Source: DATBGO01 sp963785765
Lineage (GTDB): Bacteria > Actinomycetota > Actinomycetes > Streptosporangiales > Streptosporangiaceae
Direction: 5' to 3'
NCBI GenBank assembly: GCA_963785765.1
Contig: CAWAWM010000004.1
Location: 434,001-498,000, forward strand
Length of the DNA: 64,000 nt
Part shown: positions 35,711 to 45,119 of the stretch, piece after piece
Layout: the number at the start of each line of letters is the position of its first letter
How positions within the stretch are numbered: the stretch's first letter is position 1
Position numbers and translations under genes: made by a program
Notes under the pieces: generated by a model
What the model saw: only the letters and a program-made list of their open reading frames with translations
Database searches by the model: none
Told to the model about the DNA's origin: nothing

Positions 35711-38700
35711 GCGACCGCGGTGCTGGCGCGGGCGGCCGGCCTGGCGGCCCAGCTGATGGCCGGTCCGCCGGCTCGCCCAGCGCTCCGGCGGCCAGCGAGC
35801 GGGTTGCTCGCGATCCCGGCCGGCGCAGGCTCGCCCGGCTCCGGCCCGGCGCTTCCGGCCAGGGCAGCCGTCCGGCCCGCCCGGCGCGTCCCGCGGCCCG
35901 CCCGGCCGGTCCGTGGCCTGCGGGCCGACCGGCCGGCGGCCTGCTCGCGAGCCAGCCGCCTGGCGCCTGTGGCCAGGCCTGAGGCCGTCGCGTCACCCGC
36001 GGCGGGCTCGCTGCCCGCGCCGGCCACGACGGCATCCGCCGCGCCCGCCCGGGCGCCGGGCAGCGCCAGCACGATCACCAGGGCGACGGCCAGCGCCTCG
36101 ATCAGCAGGGCGACATCATGGCCGAGCTGATGGTGGCTGATGGTCACCAGACCGCCGCCCGGGGGCAGCCGGAACGCCTGCGCCCAGGCGCCAGCCGGGG
36201 ACGGGACCTGGGTCAGTGGCTTGCCGTTGAGCGTCGCGCTCCAGCCGCCGGCCGGCTCGGCCAGCTCCAGGATCCCGCCCGCCGCCGGAGCGGGCGCGCC
36301 GGAGACCGACGTCGGTCCCGATTGCAGCGCCACCACGGTCCCGTCCGGCTCCACGACCCGCGCCCTGGCGGGCAAGTCCACCAGTTTCCACAAAGCGAAC
36401 GCCGAGGTCGCGGTCACCGGCCGTAGGCCGGCCACCCCGTCCAGGAGCCTGGCCAGGTTCTGGTTGACCGGTGCCGGGAGGAGCACGAAACCGATGTCGA
36501 ACTGCGCCAGGGACTGGCCCTGATCGTCCGCCTCGCCGCCGCTGGGGGCGACCAGCGTGGCCACCGCGTTGTCCAGTGCGTGCTGTGCGGCGGTGACCGG
36601 CAGCAGGTCAGCGTCGCCCAGCGACGGGCTCAGGCCACGCTGGAGCGAGTAGTGCAGCTGACCGCCCGCCGAGCGCAGCACCAGCGTGCGGAGCTGGAGC
36701 CCGCTGGCTGAGGATGCCGAGACCAGTACCGGGACCACCGGGGCGGCCGTCGGCGCCACGGGCCCGCTGACCCCGTTGACGAGCCAGTACGCGGCGGACA
36801 GCAGCGGCGCCGAGCACGCCGCCAGGGCCAGCACCGCCGCGCCGGCGGTGCGGACGGCACCCAGCCGGGCCGGGTTACTGCCGCCGGCCAGCCGCGGCAG
36901 CGCATCGCCAGCGGTGGCCGCGGCCAGCACCAGCCCGGCACCGACGATCGCCAGCCCGAGGCCAGGCCAGGCCGGCACGGCCGGGCCGCCATCGGCCGGG
37001 CTGACCACCATGCGGCTGACCCCGATCGCCACCAGCAGCCCGAAGATAACCGCGCCCCAGCCCGCGATCAGCAGCGTTCGGCGCCGCGAGAACACCAGCG
37101 CGGCGAGCGCCGCAACGACCAGCCCCGCCGTGACCCACAGCGGAGGCAGTCCAGGGCCGCCCGGGCTGAGCAGCAGCAGCGACCGGGCGGGCAGGTCGGG
37201 GCTGGCCAGGCCGCGCTGCTGCACACCGACCTCGAGCAGCAACTGGGCCGGATGCGCGGCCAGCTGGAACGTCCAGGGCAGCAGCAGCACGGGTGGCACG
37301 ATCGTGACAATGCCGAGGTTACGCAGCACCGACGGCCGGCCAAGGCCGACGGCCAGTGCCGCCACCACCGCGGCAAGCACTGCCACCACCCAGGTCAACG
37401 GCACGAAGGCGGCCGCGATCGCGACCACCAGACCGGTCGCCCAGGCCGCCCGGCGGGCCCGCCTGGGCGGCTGGGTGAACATCCGGCCGGCCAGCAGCGC
37501 GATCAGCGGCAGCAGGGCGAAGACCACGGCGGTGCCGAGCCGCCCGGCGGCGACGGCACCCATCGCGATCGGCAGCAGGGCATAGGCGGCGGCCCCCCAG
37601 ACCCGCACCAGCGCGGAGCGCGTGACCTTCCTGATGGCCAGGAAGGCGAACACACCGGCCAGCGGGACGCAGCCCAGCAAGATCACGTCCACAGCCAGCC
37701 ACGGCTTGCCGCCGAGCACCGTCGCCAGGACCGCCACGATGGCGAGGTACGGCGGCGCGGTGCTGCCAGAGCCGATTCCGGACGGGTGGAAGCCCTGCAG
37801 ATACTCATGCCACAGCCCGGATACCCCGCCCCAGGCGGGCACCAGCGCGCCGCCGCCCAGCGGGCCGCCGCTCAGCAGTGACCGCTCGGCCACCAGCGCG
37901 ACCAGTGTCAGGCCGAGGAAGAGTGCCACGCCGGGATGGGTCAGGATGCGCTGCGCCAGCCCGGTGTCGATGAGCAGCGAGTCGTCCTCGGTCGGATCGT
38001 CGGTCGCATGATGGGCCCCGGCCGTGTCAACCTGGGCCGACCTGGACATCGCGGCCGCGGCGAACTCCGCCAGCCGGCGCAGCGACCGGCCCGGCGGCAG
38101 GTCAGCCCGCAGCCGGCCGTAGGCGCTGCGGCGCCCCCGCGATCGGCGGCGCCGAGCGCGCAGCAGCTGGATGGGGTGCCCGAGCACCGAACCCAGCGCG
38201 GAGATCTCATCGAGTCCGGCCGCCGGCCGCTTGGCGAGCAGGAAGAAGACCGTGCGGAGCAGGGACACTGCCACGTTGCCCGCCAGCGAGGCCAGCATCG
38301 GCCAGGTCGGCAGATTGGACAGCAGCGTGAGCATGGCGTTGCGCCGGTCCATCTGCATCGGCCGCTTCACGGCTGAGACCGCCCGGCGCCTGCGCGCGGC
38401 CGCCTCCACATGAAACACGATGGCGTCGGTGATAACCCGGACCCGGTAGCCCGCGGCATGCACCCGCCAGCAGAAGTCGACGTCGTCCCGGAACAGCGGC
38501 AGGCCCGGGTCGAACCCGCCGACCTCGTCCCAGACGTCCCTGCGGATCAGCATCCCGGCGCTGCCGACGGCGAGCACATCTCGGTCCCCGTCGTGCTGGC
38601 CCTGGTCGACCTCGCGCGGCTCGATACCGGTGATCCGGCGGCCCGCGGTGTCGATGCTGACCCCGGCCTCCAGGATGACCGCGCGGTCGGCCCAGTCCAT

Positions 38701-39123
38701 GACCTTGGGGCCGAGCACCGCGGCCGACCGCGTCTCGGCCGCCCCGCGAAGCAGCTGCTCAAGCGCGTCCGGAGCCGGCTCGCAGTCGTCATGCAGCAGC
38801 CAGATCCACTCCACCCGCTCCTGGGCGGGCAACCCGGCGGGCCCGGGAATGTTGACATTGGCCGACCGGTGGGCCAGCGCGCGAGCGACTGCCGCCCCGT
38901 ACCCGGTGCCCCGGTCCATGCCGAACACGACCGGCTGGCCGAGCAGGCCGGACAGCACGGCGCCACTGCGGTCCTGGCTGCCGGTGTCCACGGCCGCCAC
39001 GCGCTGGACCGGCCTGGTCTGCTCTAGGAGCGACTCGATGACTTGAGGCAGCCACGCAGCGCCGTCGTGCGCGACGATGACCGCCGTGACGACGTGCTGC
39101 GGGTAGGTTTCATTGGGCGACAA
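35656..39123 (-). CDS. Large membrane glycosyltransferase family 2 protein
   Basis: 1155 residues as read. The N-terminal GT-A domain (residues 1-240) has VVTAVIVAHDGAAWLPQVI, the metal-binding LLHDDCEPAP and FRDDVDFCWRVHAAGY. A helix-rich region of about a dozen membrane spans (residues 270-820), a beta-rich extracytoplasmic segment and a last helix near residue 1025 follow. It probably moves a sugar onto a lipid or envelope acceptor; donor and acceptor unknown. The frame ends at 35656 in a low-complexity region, but a different frame with coding-like composition continues to 35172 and overlaps the DUF5719 start, so the real C-terminus may be longer. Confidence 0.88.
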   Translation of the reverse strand: MSPNETYPQHVVTAVIVAHDGAAWLPQVIESLLEQTRPVQRVAAVDTGSQDRSGAVLSGLLGQPVVFGMDRGTGYGAAVARALAHRSANVNIPGPAGLPAQERVEWIWLLHDDCEPAPDALEQLLRGAAETRSAAVLGPKVMDWADRAVILEAGVSIDTAGRRITGIEPREVDQGQHDGDRDVLAVGSAGMLIRRDVWDEVGGFDPGLPLFRDDVDFCWRVHAAGYRVRVITDAIVFHVEAAARRRRAVSAVKRPMQMDRRNAMLTLLSNLPTWPMLASLAGNVAVSLLRTVFFLLAKRPAAGLDEISALGSVLGHPIQLLRARRRRSRGRRSAYGRLRADLPPGRSLRRLAEFAAAAMSRSAQVDTAGAHHATDDPTEDDSLLIDTGLAQRILTHPGVALFLGLTLVALVAERSLLSGGPLGGGALVPAWGGVSGLWHEYLQGFHPSGIGSGSTAPPYLAIVAVLATVLGGKPWLAVDVILLGCVPLAGVFAFLAIRKVTRSALVRVWGAAAYALLPIAMGAVAAGRLGTAVVFALLPLIALLAGRMFTQPPRRARRAAWATGLVVAIAAAFVPLTWVVAVLAAVVAALAVGLGRPSVLRNLGIVTIVPPVLLLPWTFQLAAHPAQLLLEVGVQQRGLASPDLPARSLLLLSPGGPGLPPLWVTAGLVVAALAALVFSRRRTLLIAGWGAVIFGLLVAIGVSRMVVSPADGGPAVPAWPGLGLAIVGAGLVLAAATAGDALPRLAGGSNPARLGAVRTAGAAVLALAACSAPLLSAAYWLVNGVSGPVAPTAAPVVPVLVSASSASGLQLRTLVLRSAGGQLHYSLQRGLSPSLGDADLLPVTAAQHALDNAVATLVAPSGGEADDQGQSLAQFDIGFVLLPAPVNQNLARLLDGVAGLRPVTATSAFALWKLVDLPARARVVEPDGTVVALQSGPTSVSGAPAPAAGGILELAEPAGGWSATLNGKPLTQVPSPAGAWAQAFRLPPGGGLVTISHHQLGHDVALLIEALAVALVIVLALPGARAGAADAVVAGAGSEPAAGDATASGLATGARRLAREQAAGRSARRPRTGRAGRGTRRAGRTAALAGSAGPEPGEPAPAGIASNPLAGRRSAGRAGGPAISWAARPAARASTAVAGRPSQPGAWLFAGLAGR

Positions 39124-39325
39124 CTGGGGTCCGCATGCTGCTCAGAGGGCTACCTGCAGGTCCGGCGCGCACCGGCGCGCCACGATCTTTGGGGGCAAGG
39201 GCACGCGTGAACAATACGCGAACTCCGGCCGCCGGGGCGGCCAGTCGCCAGCCTTCGCGCTCGGCTGGCAAACCGGCCAGCACCCAGGTCACTCACCTGA
39301 CGCGGGCGGACTGCGGTACGGCCGG

Positions 39326-39607
39326 TTACACGGCCTGCCGCTTGAGCCGACGGCGCTCCCGCTCGGACAGCCCGCCCCAGATCCCGAAGCGCTCGTCGTG
39401 TTCCAGCGCGTACTCCAGGCACTCCGCCCTGACCTCGCAACCGCGGCAAACCCGTTTGGCTTCCCTGGTCGAGCCCCCCTTCTCCGGGAAGAACGCCTCC
39501 GGATCGGTCTGCGCGCACAAGGCGCGATCCTGCCAGCCGATGGTCCCGGCGTCATCAACGCCGATGCCGACCTCTTCGTGCACCAGCGAGACGATGACGT
39601 CAGTCAC
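39326..39607 (-). CDS. whiB: WhiB-type iron-sulfur regulator (WhiB/WhiB2 class)
   Basis: A 93-residue regulator with four cluster-binding cysteines (RALCAQ, RVCRGCE, AECLEY), the FGIWGGLSERERRRLKR beta-turn and basic tail. WhiB proteins bind the primary sigma factor region 4 through a [4Fe-4S] cluster. WQDRALCAQTDPEAFFPEKG and the neighbourhood (manB, glycosyltransferase, cofD) match streptomycete developmental WhiB and mycobacterial WhiB2/WhmD, needed for septation. A 247-bp region shared with the divergent cofD holds its promoter; no hexamers are called. Confidence 0.95.
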   Translation of the reverse strand: MTDVIVSLVHEEVGIGVDDAGTIGWQDRALCAQTDPEAFFPEKGGSTREAKRVCRGCEVRAECLEYALEHDERFGIWGGLSERERRRLKRQAV

Positions 39608-39854
39608 AGCGCACCTCCAACCCCTCCCACGACCCCGTTAGCTCGCCCTCCCTCTAGCCAGGACAGCGAGAATTACACAGTTGAAATTACACCCGCGTGT
39701 CTTGCGCTGCGTCAAGAGTGATACGTGATAATGGCCAACCTCTTGCCCCTGATGACGGGAAAGTCCACGGCGATTTTCCTGGGATCACAGGCCGATCCGG
39801 GCCTCGGGCGGCGTCGCCGCGGTCCGGGCCGCACCGGCCTGCAAGACTGCCGCA

Positions 39855-40805
39855 ATGCGCATTACCGTTCTGGCCGGCGGCGTCGGCGGCGCCAGGTTCC
39901 TGCGCGGGCTGCTGGCCGCCGCACCGGACGCCGAGATCACCGTCATCGGCAACACCGGCGACGACATCACCCTGTTCGGCCTGCACGTCAGCCCCGATCT
40001 GGACACCGTCATGTACACCCTGGGCGGCGGGATCAGCGAGGACCAGGGCTGGGGGCGGGCCCAGGAGACCTTCACCGTGCTGCACGAGCTCGCCGCCTAC
40101 GGATGCGAGCCTGACTGGTTCAGCCTCGGCGACCGCGACTTCGCCACGCACATCGCCCGCACCGCCATGCTGACCGCCGGGCTCCCGCTGTCCGCGGCCA
40201 CCAGCGCCCTGTCCGAACGCTGGCAACCTGGTGTCACCCTGCTGCCGATGTCCGACGACACGATCGAGACGCACGTGGTGATCGACGACGGCGCCGGCCC
40301 CCGCACGGTGCACTTCCAGGAGTGGTGGGTCCGGCTGCACGCGGCGGTACCGGCCCGGCGGATCATCGCGGCCGGAGCGCAGGACGCCACGCCCGCGCCT
40401 GGCGTGCTGGCGGCGATCACGGCCGCCGACTTCGTCCTGCTGCCGCCGTCCAATCCGGTGGTGAGCGTGGGCATCATCTTGTCGGTGCCCGGAATCGCCG
40501 CCGCGGTCCGCGCGAAGACGGTGGTCGGCATCTCGCCGATCATCGGCGGCGCGCCGGTGCGCGGGATGGCCGACGCCTGCCTGGCGGCCATCGGGGTGCC
40601 GACCACCGCCGCCGCGGTGGGCGCCCACTACGGCGCGGACCTGCTCGATGGCTGGCTGGTCGACGAGAAGGACGCCGACGCGGTCGCCGCCCCCGAACTG
40701 GCCGGGATCACGGTCCGCGCGATCCCGCTGTACATGACCGACCTGCAAGCGTCCGCGGAGATCGCCCGCGCGGCGGTTGCCCTGGCCCAGGAGCTCGGAC
40801 AGTGA
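39855..40805 (+). CDS. cofD: 2-phospho-L-lactate (phosphoenolpyruvyl) transferase CofD/FbiA
   Basis: A 316-residue enzyme that joins the phospho-C3 moiety to Fo to give the first coenzyme F420 skeleton. Family signs: ITVLAGGVGGARFLRGL at the N-terminus, IGNTGDDITLFGLHVSPDLDT, FSLGDRDFATHI, LLPPSNPVVSVG and GISPIIGGAPVRGMAD. ATG 39855 begins directly at the conserved glycine-rich strand. It overlaps fbiB by 4 nt (GTGA), so the two are co-translated. Confidence 0.96.
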   Translation: MRITVLAGGVGGARFLRGLLAAAPDAEITVIGNTGDDITLFGLHVSPDLDTVMYTLGGGISEDQGWGRAQETFTVLHELAAYGCEPDWFSLGDRDFATHIARTAMLTAGLPLSAATSALSERWQPGVTLLPMSDDTIETHVVIDDGAGPRTVHFQEWWVRLHAAVPARRIIAAGAQDATPAPGVLAAITAADFVLLPPSNPVVSVGIILSVPGIAAAVRAKTVVGISPIIGGAPVRGMADACLAAIGVPTTAAAVGAHYGADLLDGWLVDEKDADAVAAPELAGITVRAIPLYMTDLQASAEIARAAVALAQELGQ

Positions 40806-42082
40806 GCCAGCTGACCGTAACCGGCGTGGCCGGGCTGCCGGAGATTCAGGCCGGCGCCGACCTGGCCGCGCTGATCTCGGACGCCGCGACCGACCTGCGC
40901 GACGGCGACATCGTGGTGATCACCTCCAAGATCATCAGCAAGGCCGAGGGCAAGGTCGTCCAGGCCGGCCGGGAGGACGCGATCGACCAGGAGACCGTCC
41001 GCGTGGTGGCCCGCCGGGGAGCGACCACGATCGCGGTCACCAGGCACGGCCTGGTGCTGGCGGCCGCCGGGGTGGACGCGTCCAACACCGCGCCCGGCAC
41101 CGTGGTGCTGCTGCCCGACGACCCGGACGGCTCGGCCAGGCGGCTCCGGCAGGGGCTCAGCGACCGGCGCGGGGTGACGGTCGGGGTCGTCATCACCGAC
41201 ACCATGGGCCGGCCCTGGCGCGTCGGCCAGACCGACACCACCATCGGGGCGGCCGGCGTGGCGCCGTTGCGTGATCACCGGGGCCAGGCCGACACCTTCG
41301 GTAACCCGCTTGAGGTGACCGTGGCGGCGGTCGCCGACGAGATCGCCGCCGCCGCGGACCTGGTCAAGGGCAAGACCAGCCAGGTGCCCGTCGCCATCGT
41401 GCGCGGCCTGCCCGAGCTGGTGACCAGCGCGGACGGGCCGGGCGCCGCCGCGCTGATCCGGCCGGCCGCCGAGGACATGTTCCGGCTGGGCGCCGCCGAT
41501 GTGCTGTCCGAACGGCGCACCGTCAGGGACTTCACGGCCGATCCGGTCAGCCCGGAGGCGGTGCGCCGCGCGATCGCGGCGGCGATCACCGCGCCCGCCC
41601 CGCACCACAGCGAGCCATGGCGGTTCGCGATCGTCGAGTCGGAGCGGGCCAAGGCGAAGCTGCTGGACGACATGCTGGCCGCCTGGACGGCCGACCTGCG
41701 CCTGGACGGGTTCAGCGAAGAGCAGATCGCCCGCCGGGTCCGCCGCGGCGAGCCGCTGCGCCGCGCGCCGCTGATCATCGTGCCGTGCCTGTCCAGCGAC
41801 GCGGCGCACGCCTATCCGGACCAGCGCCGGGCCGCCGCCGAGCGGACGATGTTCGTGGTGGCGATGGGCGCCGCCGTGGAGAACCTGCTCGTCGCACTGG
41901 CGGTGGAGGGCCTGGGGTCGTGCTGGGTGTCGAGCACCCTGTTCTGCCAGCCGGTCGCCGCGCAGTCCCTGGGCCTGCCGCCCGGCTGGGAGCCGATGGG
42001 AGCGATCGGCGTCGGCCACCCGGCCAGCGCTCCGCCGCCCCGGCCGCCCCGCGACCCCGACAAGTTCCTGCTGAAGCGCTGA
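40802..42082 (+). CDS. fbiB: Coenzyme F420:L-glutamate ligase, FMN-domain fusion (FbiB)
   Basis: A 426-residue fusion. The N-terminal CofE domain (residues 1-240; GDIVVITSKIISKAEGK, TDTMGRPWRVGQTD) adds glutamates to F420-0. The C-terminal nitroreductase-like FMN domain (from about residue 235; SERRTVRDFTADPV, HHSEPWRFAIVES, GLGSCWVS) reduces the dehydro form in actinobacteria. The GTG at 40802 overlaps the cofD stop. The last six codons and the TGA are copied three more times downstream in a 21-bp array in the same frame, so readthrough would add about 23 residues. Confidence 0.96.
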   Translation: MSQLTVTGVAGLPEIQAGADLAALISDAATDLRDGDIVVITSKIISKAEGKVVQAGREDAIDQETVRVVARRGATTIAVTRHGLVLAAAGVDASNTAPGTVVLLPDDPDGSARRLRQGLSDRRGVTVGVVITDTMGRPWRVGQTDTTIGAAGVAPLRDHRGQADTFGNPLEVTVAAVADEIAAAADLVKGKTSQVPVAIVRGLPELVTSADGPGAAALIRPAAEDMFRLGAADVLSERRTVRDFTADPVSPEAVRRAIAAAITAPAPHHSEPWRFAIVESERAKAKLLDDMLAAWTADLRLDGFSEEQIARRVRRGEPLRRAPLIIVPCLSSDAAHAYPDQRRAAAERTMFVVAMGAAVENLLVALAVEGLGSCWVSSTLFCQPVAAQSLGLPPGWEPMGAIGVGHPASAPPPRPPRDPDKFLLKR

Positions 42083-42154
42083 AGGTTCCCGCTGAAGCGC
42101 AGCAGGTTCCTGCTGAAGAGCAGCAGGTTCCTGGTGGCCCGCAGCAGGTTCTAG
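42062..42154 (+). repeat. 21-bp in-frame array re-copying the fbiB 3' end
   Basis: Unit 1 (42062-42082) encodes KFLLKR and the stop. Units 2-4 (42083-42145) encode RFPLKRS, RFLLKSS and RFLVARS, and a partial fifth ends RF-TAG. The TGA of unit 1 corresponds to AGC in the others. The array stays in the fbiB frame and is closed by TAG. Confidence 0.9.
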
Positions 42155-42191
42155 GCCGGGCCGACCCAAGGTTCCGGCTCGCCGGCCCGGC

Positions 42192-44921
42192 CTACTGAGC
42201 CTGGAGCAGCGGTAGCGGGGTCCTCGGCCCGCGCACGGCAGCGCAGACCCCGTCGCTGACCCTGGCCGCGGCTATCCGTTCCGGATCGGGGTTTTCATAG
42301 GTCGTCGTGCGCTGCCGCATCGGCCTGCCGGTCGGAGCCACCATCGCGGCGAGCTCACTGATGGTCTTGTAGGACCCGTTCTGCGAGCCGGCCATCCGGG
42401 AAATGGTTTCCTCCATCAGCGTGCCGCCCAGGTCATTGACACCGCCGGCCAGCACCTCGCGGCACAGCTCCTCGCCCAGCTTGACCCAGGAGCACTGGAT
42501 CGAGCTGATCGCGCCGTGCAGCAGCAGCCTGGACACCGCGTGCACGACCAGGTTCTCCCGCCTGGTCGGGCCAGGACGGGCCAGCCCGGCCAGGTAGATC
42601 GGGGAACTGGCGTGCACGAACGGGAGCAGCACAAACTCGGTGAAGCCGCCGGTGCGCTCCTGGATGCCGCGGATCACCCGCAGGTGCCCGACCCAGTGCG
42701 CGGGCGTGTCCACGTGCCCGTACATCATCGTGGCCGAGGTGCGCAGGCCGAGCTCGTGCGCGGTGCTGATCACCTCGATCCAGGCGGCGGCGGGCAGCTT
42801 GCCCTTGGTGAGCACCCAGCGGACGTCGTCGTCGAGGATCTCGGCCGCGGTGCCTGGCAGCGAGCCCACGCCTGCCGCCCGGGCCCTGATCAGCCACTCG
42901 CGGATCGGCAGCCCGGTCCGCGACGCGCCGTTGACTACCTCCATTGGCGAGAACGCGTGCACGTGCATGTCCTCCCGCCGGCGCTTGACCTCGGCAGCGA
43001 TGTCGAAATACGCCGTGCCGGGCAGGTCCGGGTGGATGCCGCCCTGCATGCAGACCTCGGTGGCGCCCGCCGCCCAGGCTTCCTCGGCCCGGTCACCGAT
43101 CTGCTCGAGGGAGAGCGTGTAGGCGTCCGCGTCGGTGCGGCGCTGTGCGAACGCGCAGAACCTGCAGCCGGTGTAGCAGACGTTGGTGAAGTTGATGTTC
43201 CGGTTCACGACGAAGGTCACGTCGTCGCCGATGGCGTCCCTGCGGACGGCGTCGGCGAGCCCGGTCAGCGCCGCGAGCTCCGGGCCGTCGGCGTCCAGCA
43301 GCGCCAGCGCCTGCGCATCGGTCAGCGCGGCCGGGTCACTCTCGGCGCGGCGGAGCGCGGCCAGCACCTCGGCCCGCAGCCGCTGCGGCACACTGGCCGG
43401 CTGGCCGGACGCCGGCTGGCCGGACGCCGGCTGGCCGGACGCCGGCTGGGCTGAGCGGGCGGCCGGGCGCGCGGCAGGCTCGATCCGCGCCCCGATCTCG
43501 TCCCAGTCCCCGTACACCTCGGCGAAGTCGTCCCGGCGATCGGCGGTCCGGCCGGTGGTGTCGATGGTCACGTGCAGGTCGGTCCGGCCCGCCGCCTCGC
43601 CCCAGCCGCCGTCAGGCTCCTGCCACGGCCGGCCGCGCGGCATCGCCCCGTCCCTGGCCAGCCCGGTCTGCGGGTCAGCCAGCGCGGCGACATGAGCGGC
43701 GAGCCTGGGGTCCAGCCACGGCTCGCGCAGGTAACCCGGGTAGGCGGTGAGCCGCTCGCGGAGCTCGAAACCAGCCGCGGCGGTACGCTGCGCGAGGTCG
43801 TCAAGCTGCGGCCAGGGACGTTCGGGGTTGACGTGATCCGGGGTCAGCGGCGAGACGCCGCCCCAGTCATCGATCCCGGCCGCCAGGATCAGCGGATACT
43901 GATCGCCGATCAGGTTCGGTGGCGCCTGGATCCGCACTGACGGGCCCAGCACCAGCCGGGCGACCGCGATGGTGGCGGCCAGGTCGTCCAGTTCGGCGTC
44001 GGGCACGCCGCGCATCTTGGTATCAGGCTTGGCCCGGAAGTTCTGCACGATGACTTCCTGGATGCCGCGGTACTCGCGGGCCACCTGCCGGATCGCGAAG
44101 ATCGAGTCGGTGCGCTCGGCCAGCGTCTCGCCGATCCCGATCAGGATCCCGGTGGTGAACGGGACGGTGCTGCGGCCCGCGTCCTCCAGCACCCGGAGCC
44201 TGACCTTCGGGTCCTTGTCGGGGCTGCCGAAGTGCGGGCCACCCTGCTGCGTGTAAAGCCGCTCCGCGGTGGTCTCCAGCATCATCCCCATGGACGGCGC
44301 GACCGGCTTGAGCCGCTGGAAGTCCTGCCAGCTGAGCACGCCCGGGTTCAGGTGCGGCAGCAGGCCGGTCTCCTCCAGCACCCGGATGGCCATCGCCCGC
44401 ACGTAGGACAGGGTGTCGTCGTAGCCGTGCGCGTCGAGCCACTCGCGAGCTTGGTGCCAGCGGTCCTCGGGCCGGTCGCCCAGGGTGAACAGGGCCTCCT
44501 TGCAGCCCAGCGCGGCCCCGGCCGCAGCGATCCCGATGACCTCATCAGGCGACAGGTAGGCGCTGGGCAGCCGGCCGGGCACGGTGGCGAAGGTGCAGTA
44601 GCCGCAGCGGTCCCGGCACAGCCGGGTCAGCGGGATGAACACCTTGCGCGAGTAGGTGATGATGCACGGCCAGGCCGCCGCCAGGCCCGCGTCCCTCGTC
44701 CTGGCGGCGTAGCTGAGCAGCTCGGTCAGCTGCTCACCGCGGGCGTGCAGCAGCGTGACAGCCTCGGACTGATCCAGCGCCTTGCCGTCCCTGGCCCGGG
44801 CCAGGGCCCGGCGCAGCGCGCTGCCTGCAGGCCTGGGTTCGGCGGCCTGCGGACGCTGCGGTCCGGGAGTGCCCAGCGGGTGCTGCGAGCCGGGGGTGCC
44901 GCCAGGGGCGTCAACGCTCAT
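42192..44921 (-). CDS. fbiC: 7,8-didemethyl-8-hydroxy-5-deazariboflavin (Fo) synthase FbiC
   Basis: A 909-residue fusion of CofG and CofH, two radical SAM enzymes that make Fo from tyrosine and the riboflavin intermediate. The CofG cluster motif CRDRCGYC has Cys102, Cys106 and Cys109; the CofH motif CYTGCRFC lies near residues 581-588. The interdomain linker carries an SGQPA-type 15-bp repeat (43399-43443). The ATG at 44921 was chosen because the 61 upstream codons are poorly conserved-looking and a promoter-like sequence lies within them. It faces fbiB convergently, 109 bp away. Confidence 0.95.
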   Translation of the reverse strand: MSVDAPGGTPGSQHPLGTPGPQRPQAAEPRPAGSALRRALARARDGKALDQSEAVTLLHARGEQLTELLSYAARTRDAGLAAAWPCIITYSRKVFIPLTRLCRDRCGYCTFATVPGRLPSAYLSPDEVIGIAAAGAALGCKEALFTLGDRPEDRWHQAREWLDAHGYDDTLSYVRAMAIRVLEETGLLPHLNPGVLSWQDFQRLKPVAPSMGMMLETTAERLYTQQGGPHFGSPDKDPKVRLRVLEDAGRSTVPFTTGILIGIGETLAERTDSIFAIRQVAREYRGIQEVIVQNFRAKPDTKMRGVPDAELDDLAATIAVARLVLGPSVRIQAPPNLIGDQYPLILAAGIDDWGGVSPLTPDHVNPERPWPQLDDLAQRTAAAGFELRERLTAYPGYLREPWLDPRLAAHVAALADPQTGLARDGAMPRGRPWQEPDGGWGEAAGRTDLHVTIDTTGRTADRRDDFAEVYGDWDEIGARIEPAARPAARSAQPASGQPASGQPASGQPASVPQRLRAEVLAALRRAESDPAALTDAQALALLDADGPELAALTGLADAVRRDAIGDDVTFVVNRNINFTNVCYTGCRFCAFAQRRTDADAYTLSLEQIGDRAEEAWAAGATEVCMQGGIHPDLPGTAYFDIAAEVKRRREDMHVHAFSPMEVVNGASRTGLPIREWLIRARAAGVGSLPGTAAEILDDDVRWVLTKGKLPAAAWIEVISTAHELGLRTSATMMYGHVDTPAHWVGHLRVIRGIQERTGGFTEFVLLPFVHASSPIYLAGLARPGPTRRENLVVHAVSRLLLHGAISSIQCSWVKLGEELCREVLAGGVNDLGGTLMEETISRMAGSQNGSYKTISELAAMVAPTGRPMRQRTTTYENPDPERIAAARVSDGVCAAVRGPRTPLPLLQAQ

Positions 44922-45077
44922 GGATCCAGCGTAGGGGTCCGGTCCTGCGGGTCCCGGCTGGGCCGCGTCCCGCGCGCCGCGCCAGCCCGCTCGGGTAGCC
45001 AGGCCACCCGCTTCCGCACGACCAGCCGATCCCGCGCCGACGCCGGCTAGATGTCCTGATCCCGGTGCGATTCGCGC

Positions 45078-45083
45078 ACTATA
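45078..45083 (-). promoter_or_regulatory. Candidate -10 element for fbiC
   Basis: TATAGT on the minus strand stands out in GC-rich DNA between the AlkA-like gene and fbiC and would give a leader of about 150 nt. No good -35 hexamer is seen at 17-18 nt, so it is tentative. Confidence 0.35.
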
Positions 45084-45119
45084 AGGCGCTTTTCCGGCGC
45101 GCATCGAATTGCGGACCGG

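Noticed and set aside
35172..36035. Independent gene downstream of the glycosyltransferase
   Set aside because: No start signal, and its first half overlaps the glycosyltransferase in a low-complexity region; better explained as a displaced tail.
40628..42169. Long minus-strand open frame opposite cofD/fbiB
   Set aside because: Shadow of two well-supported plus-strand genes; the sequence has no domain.
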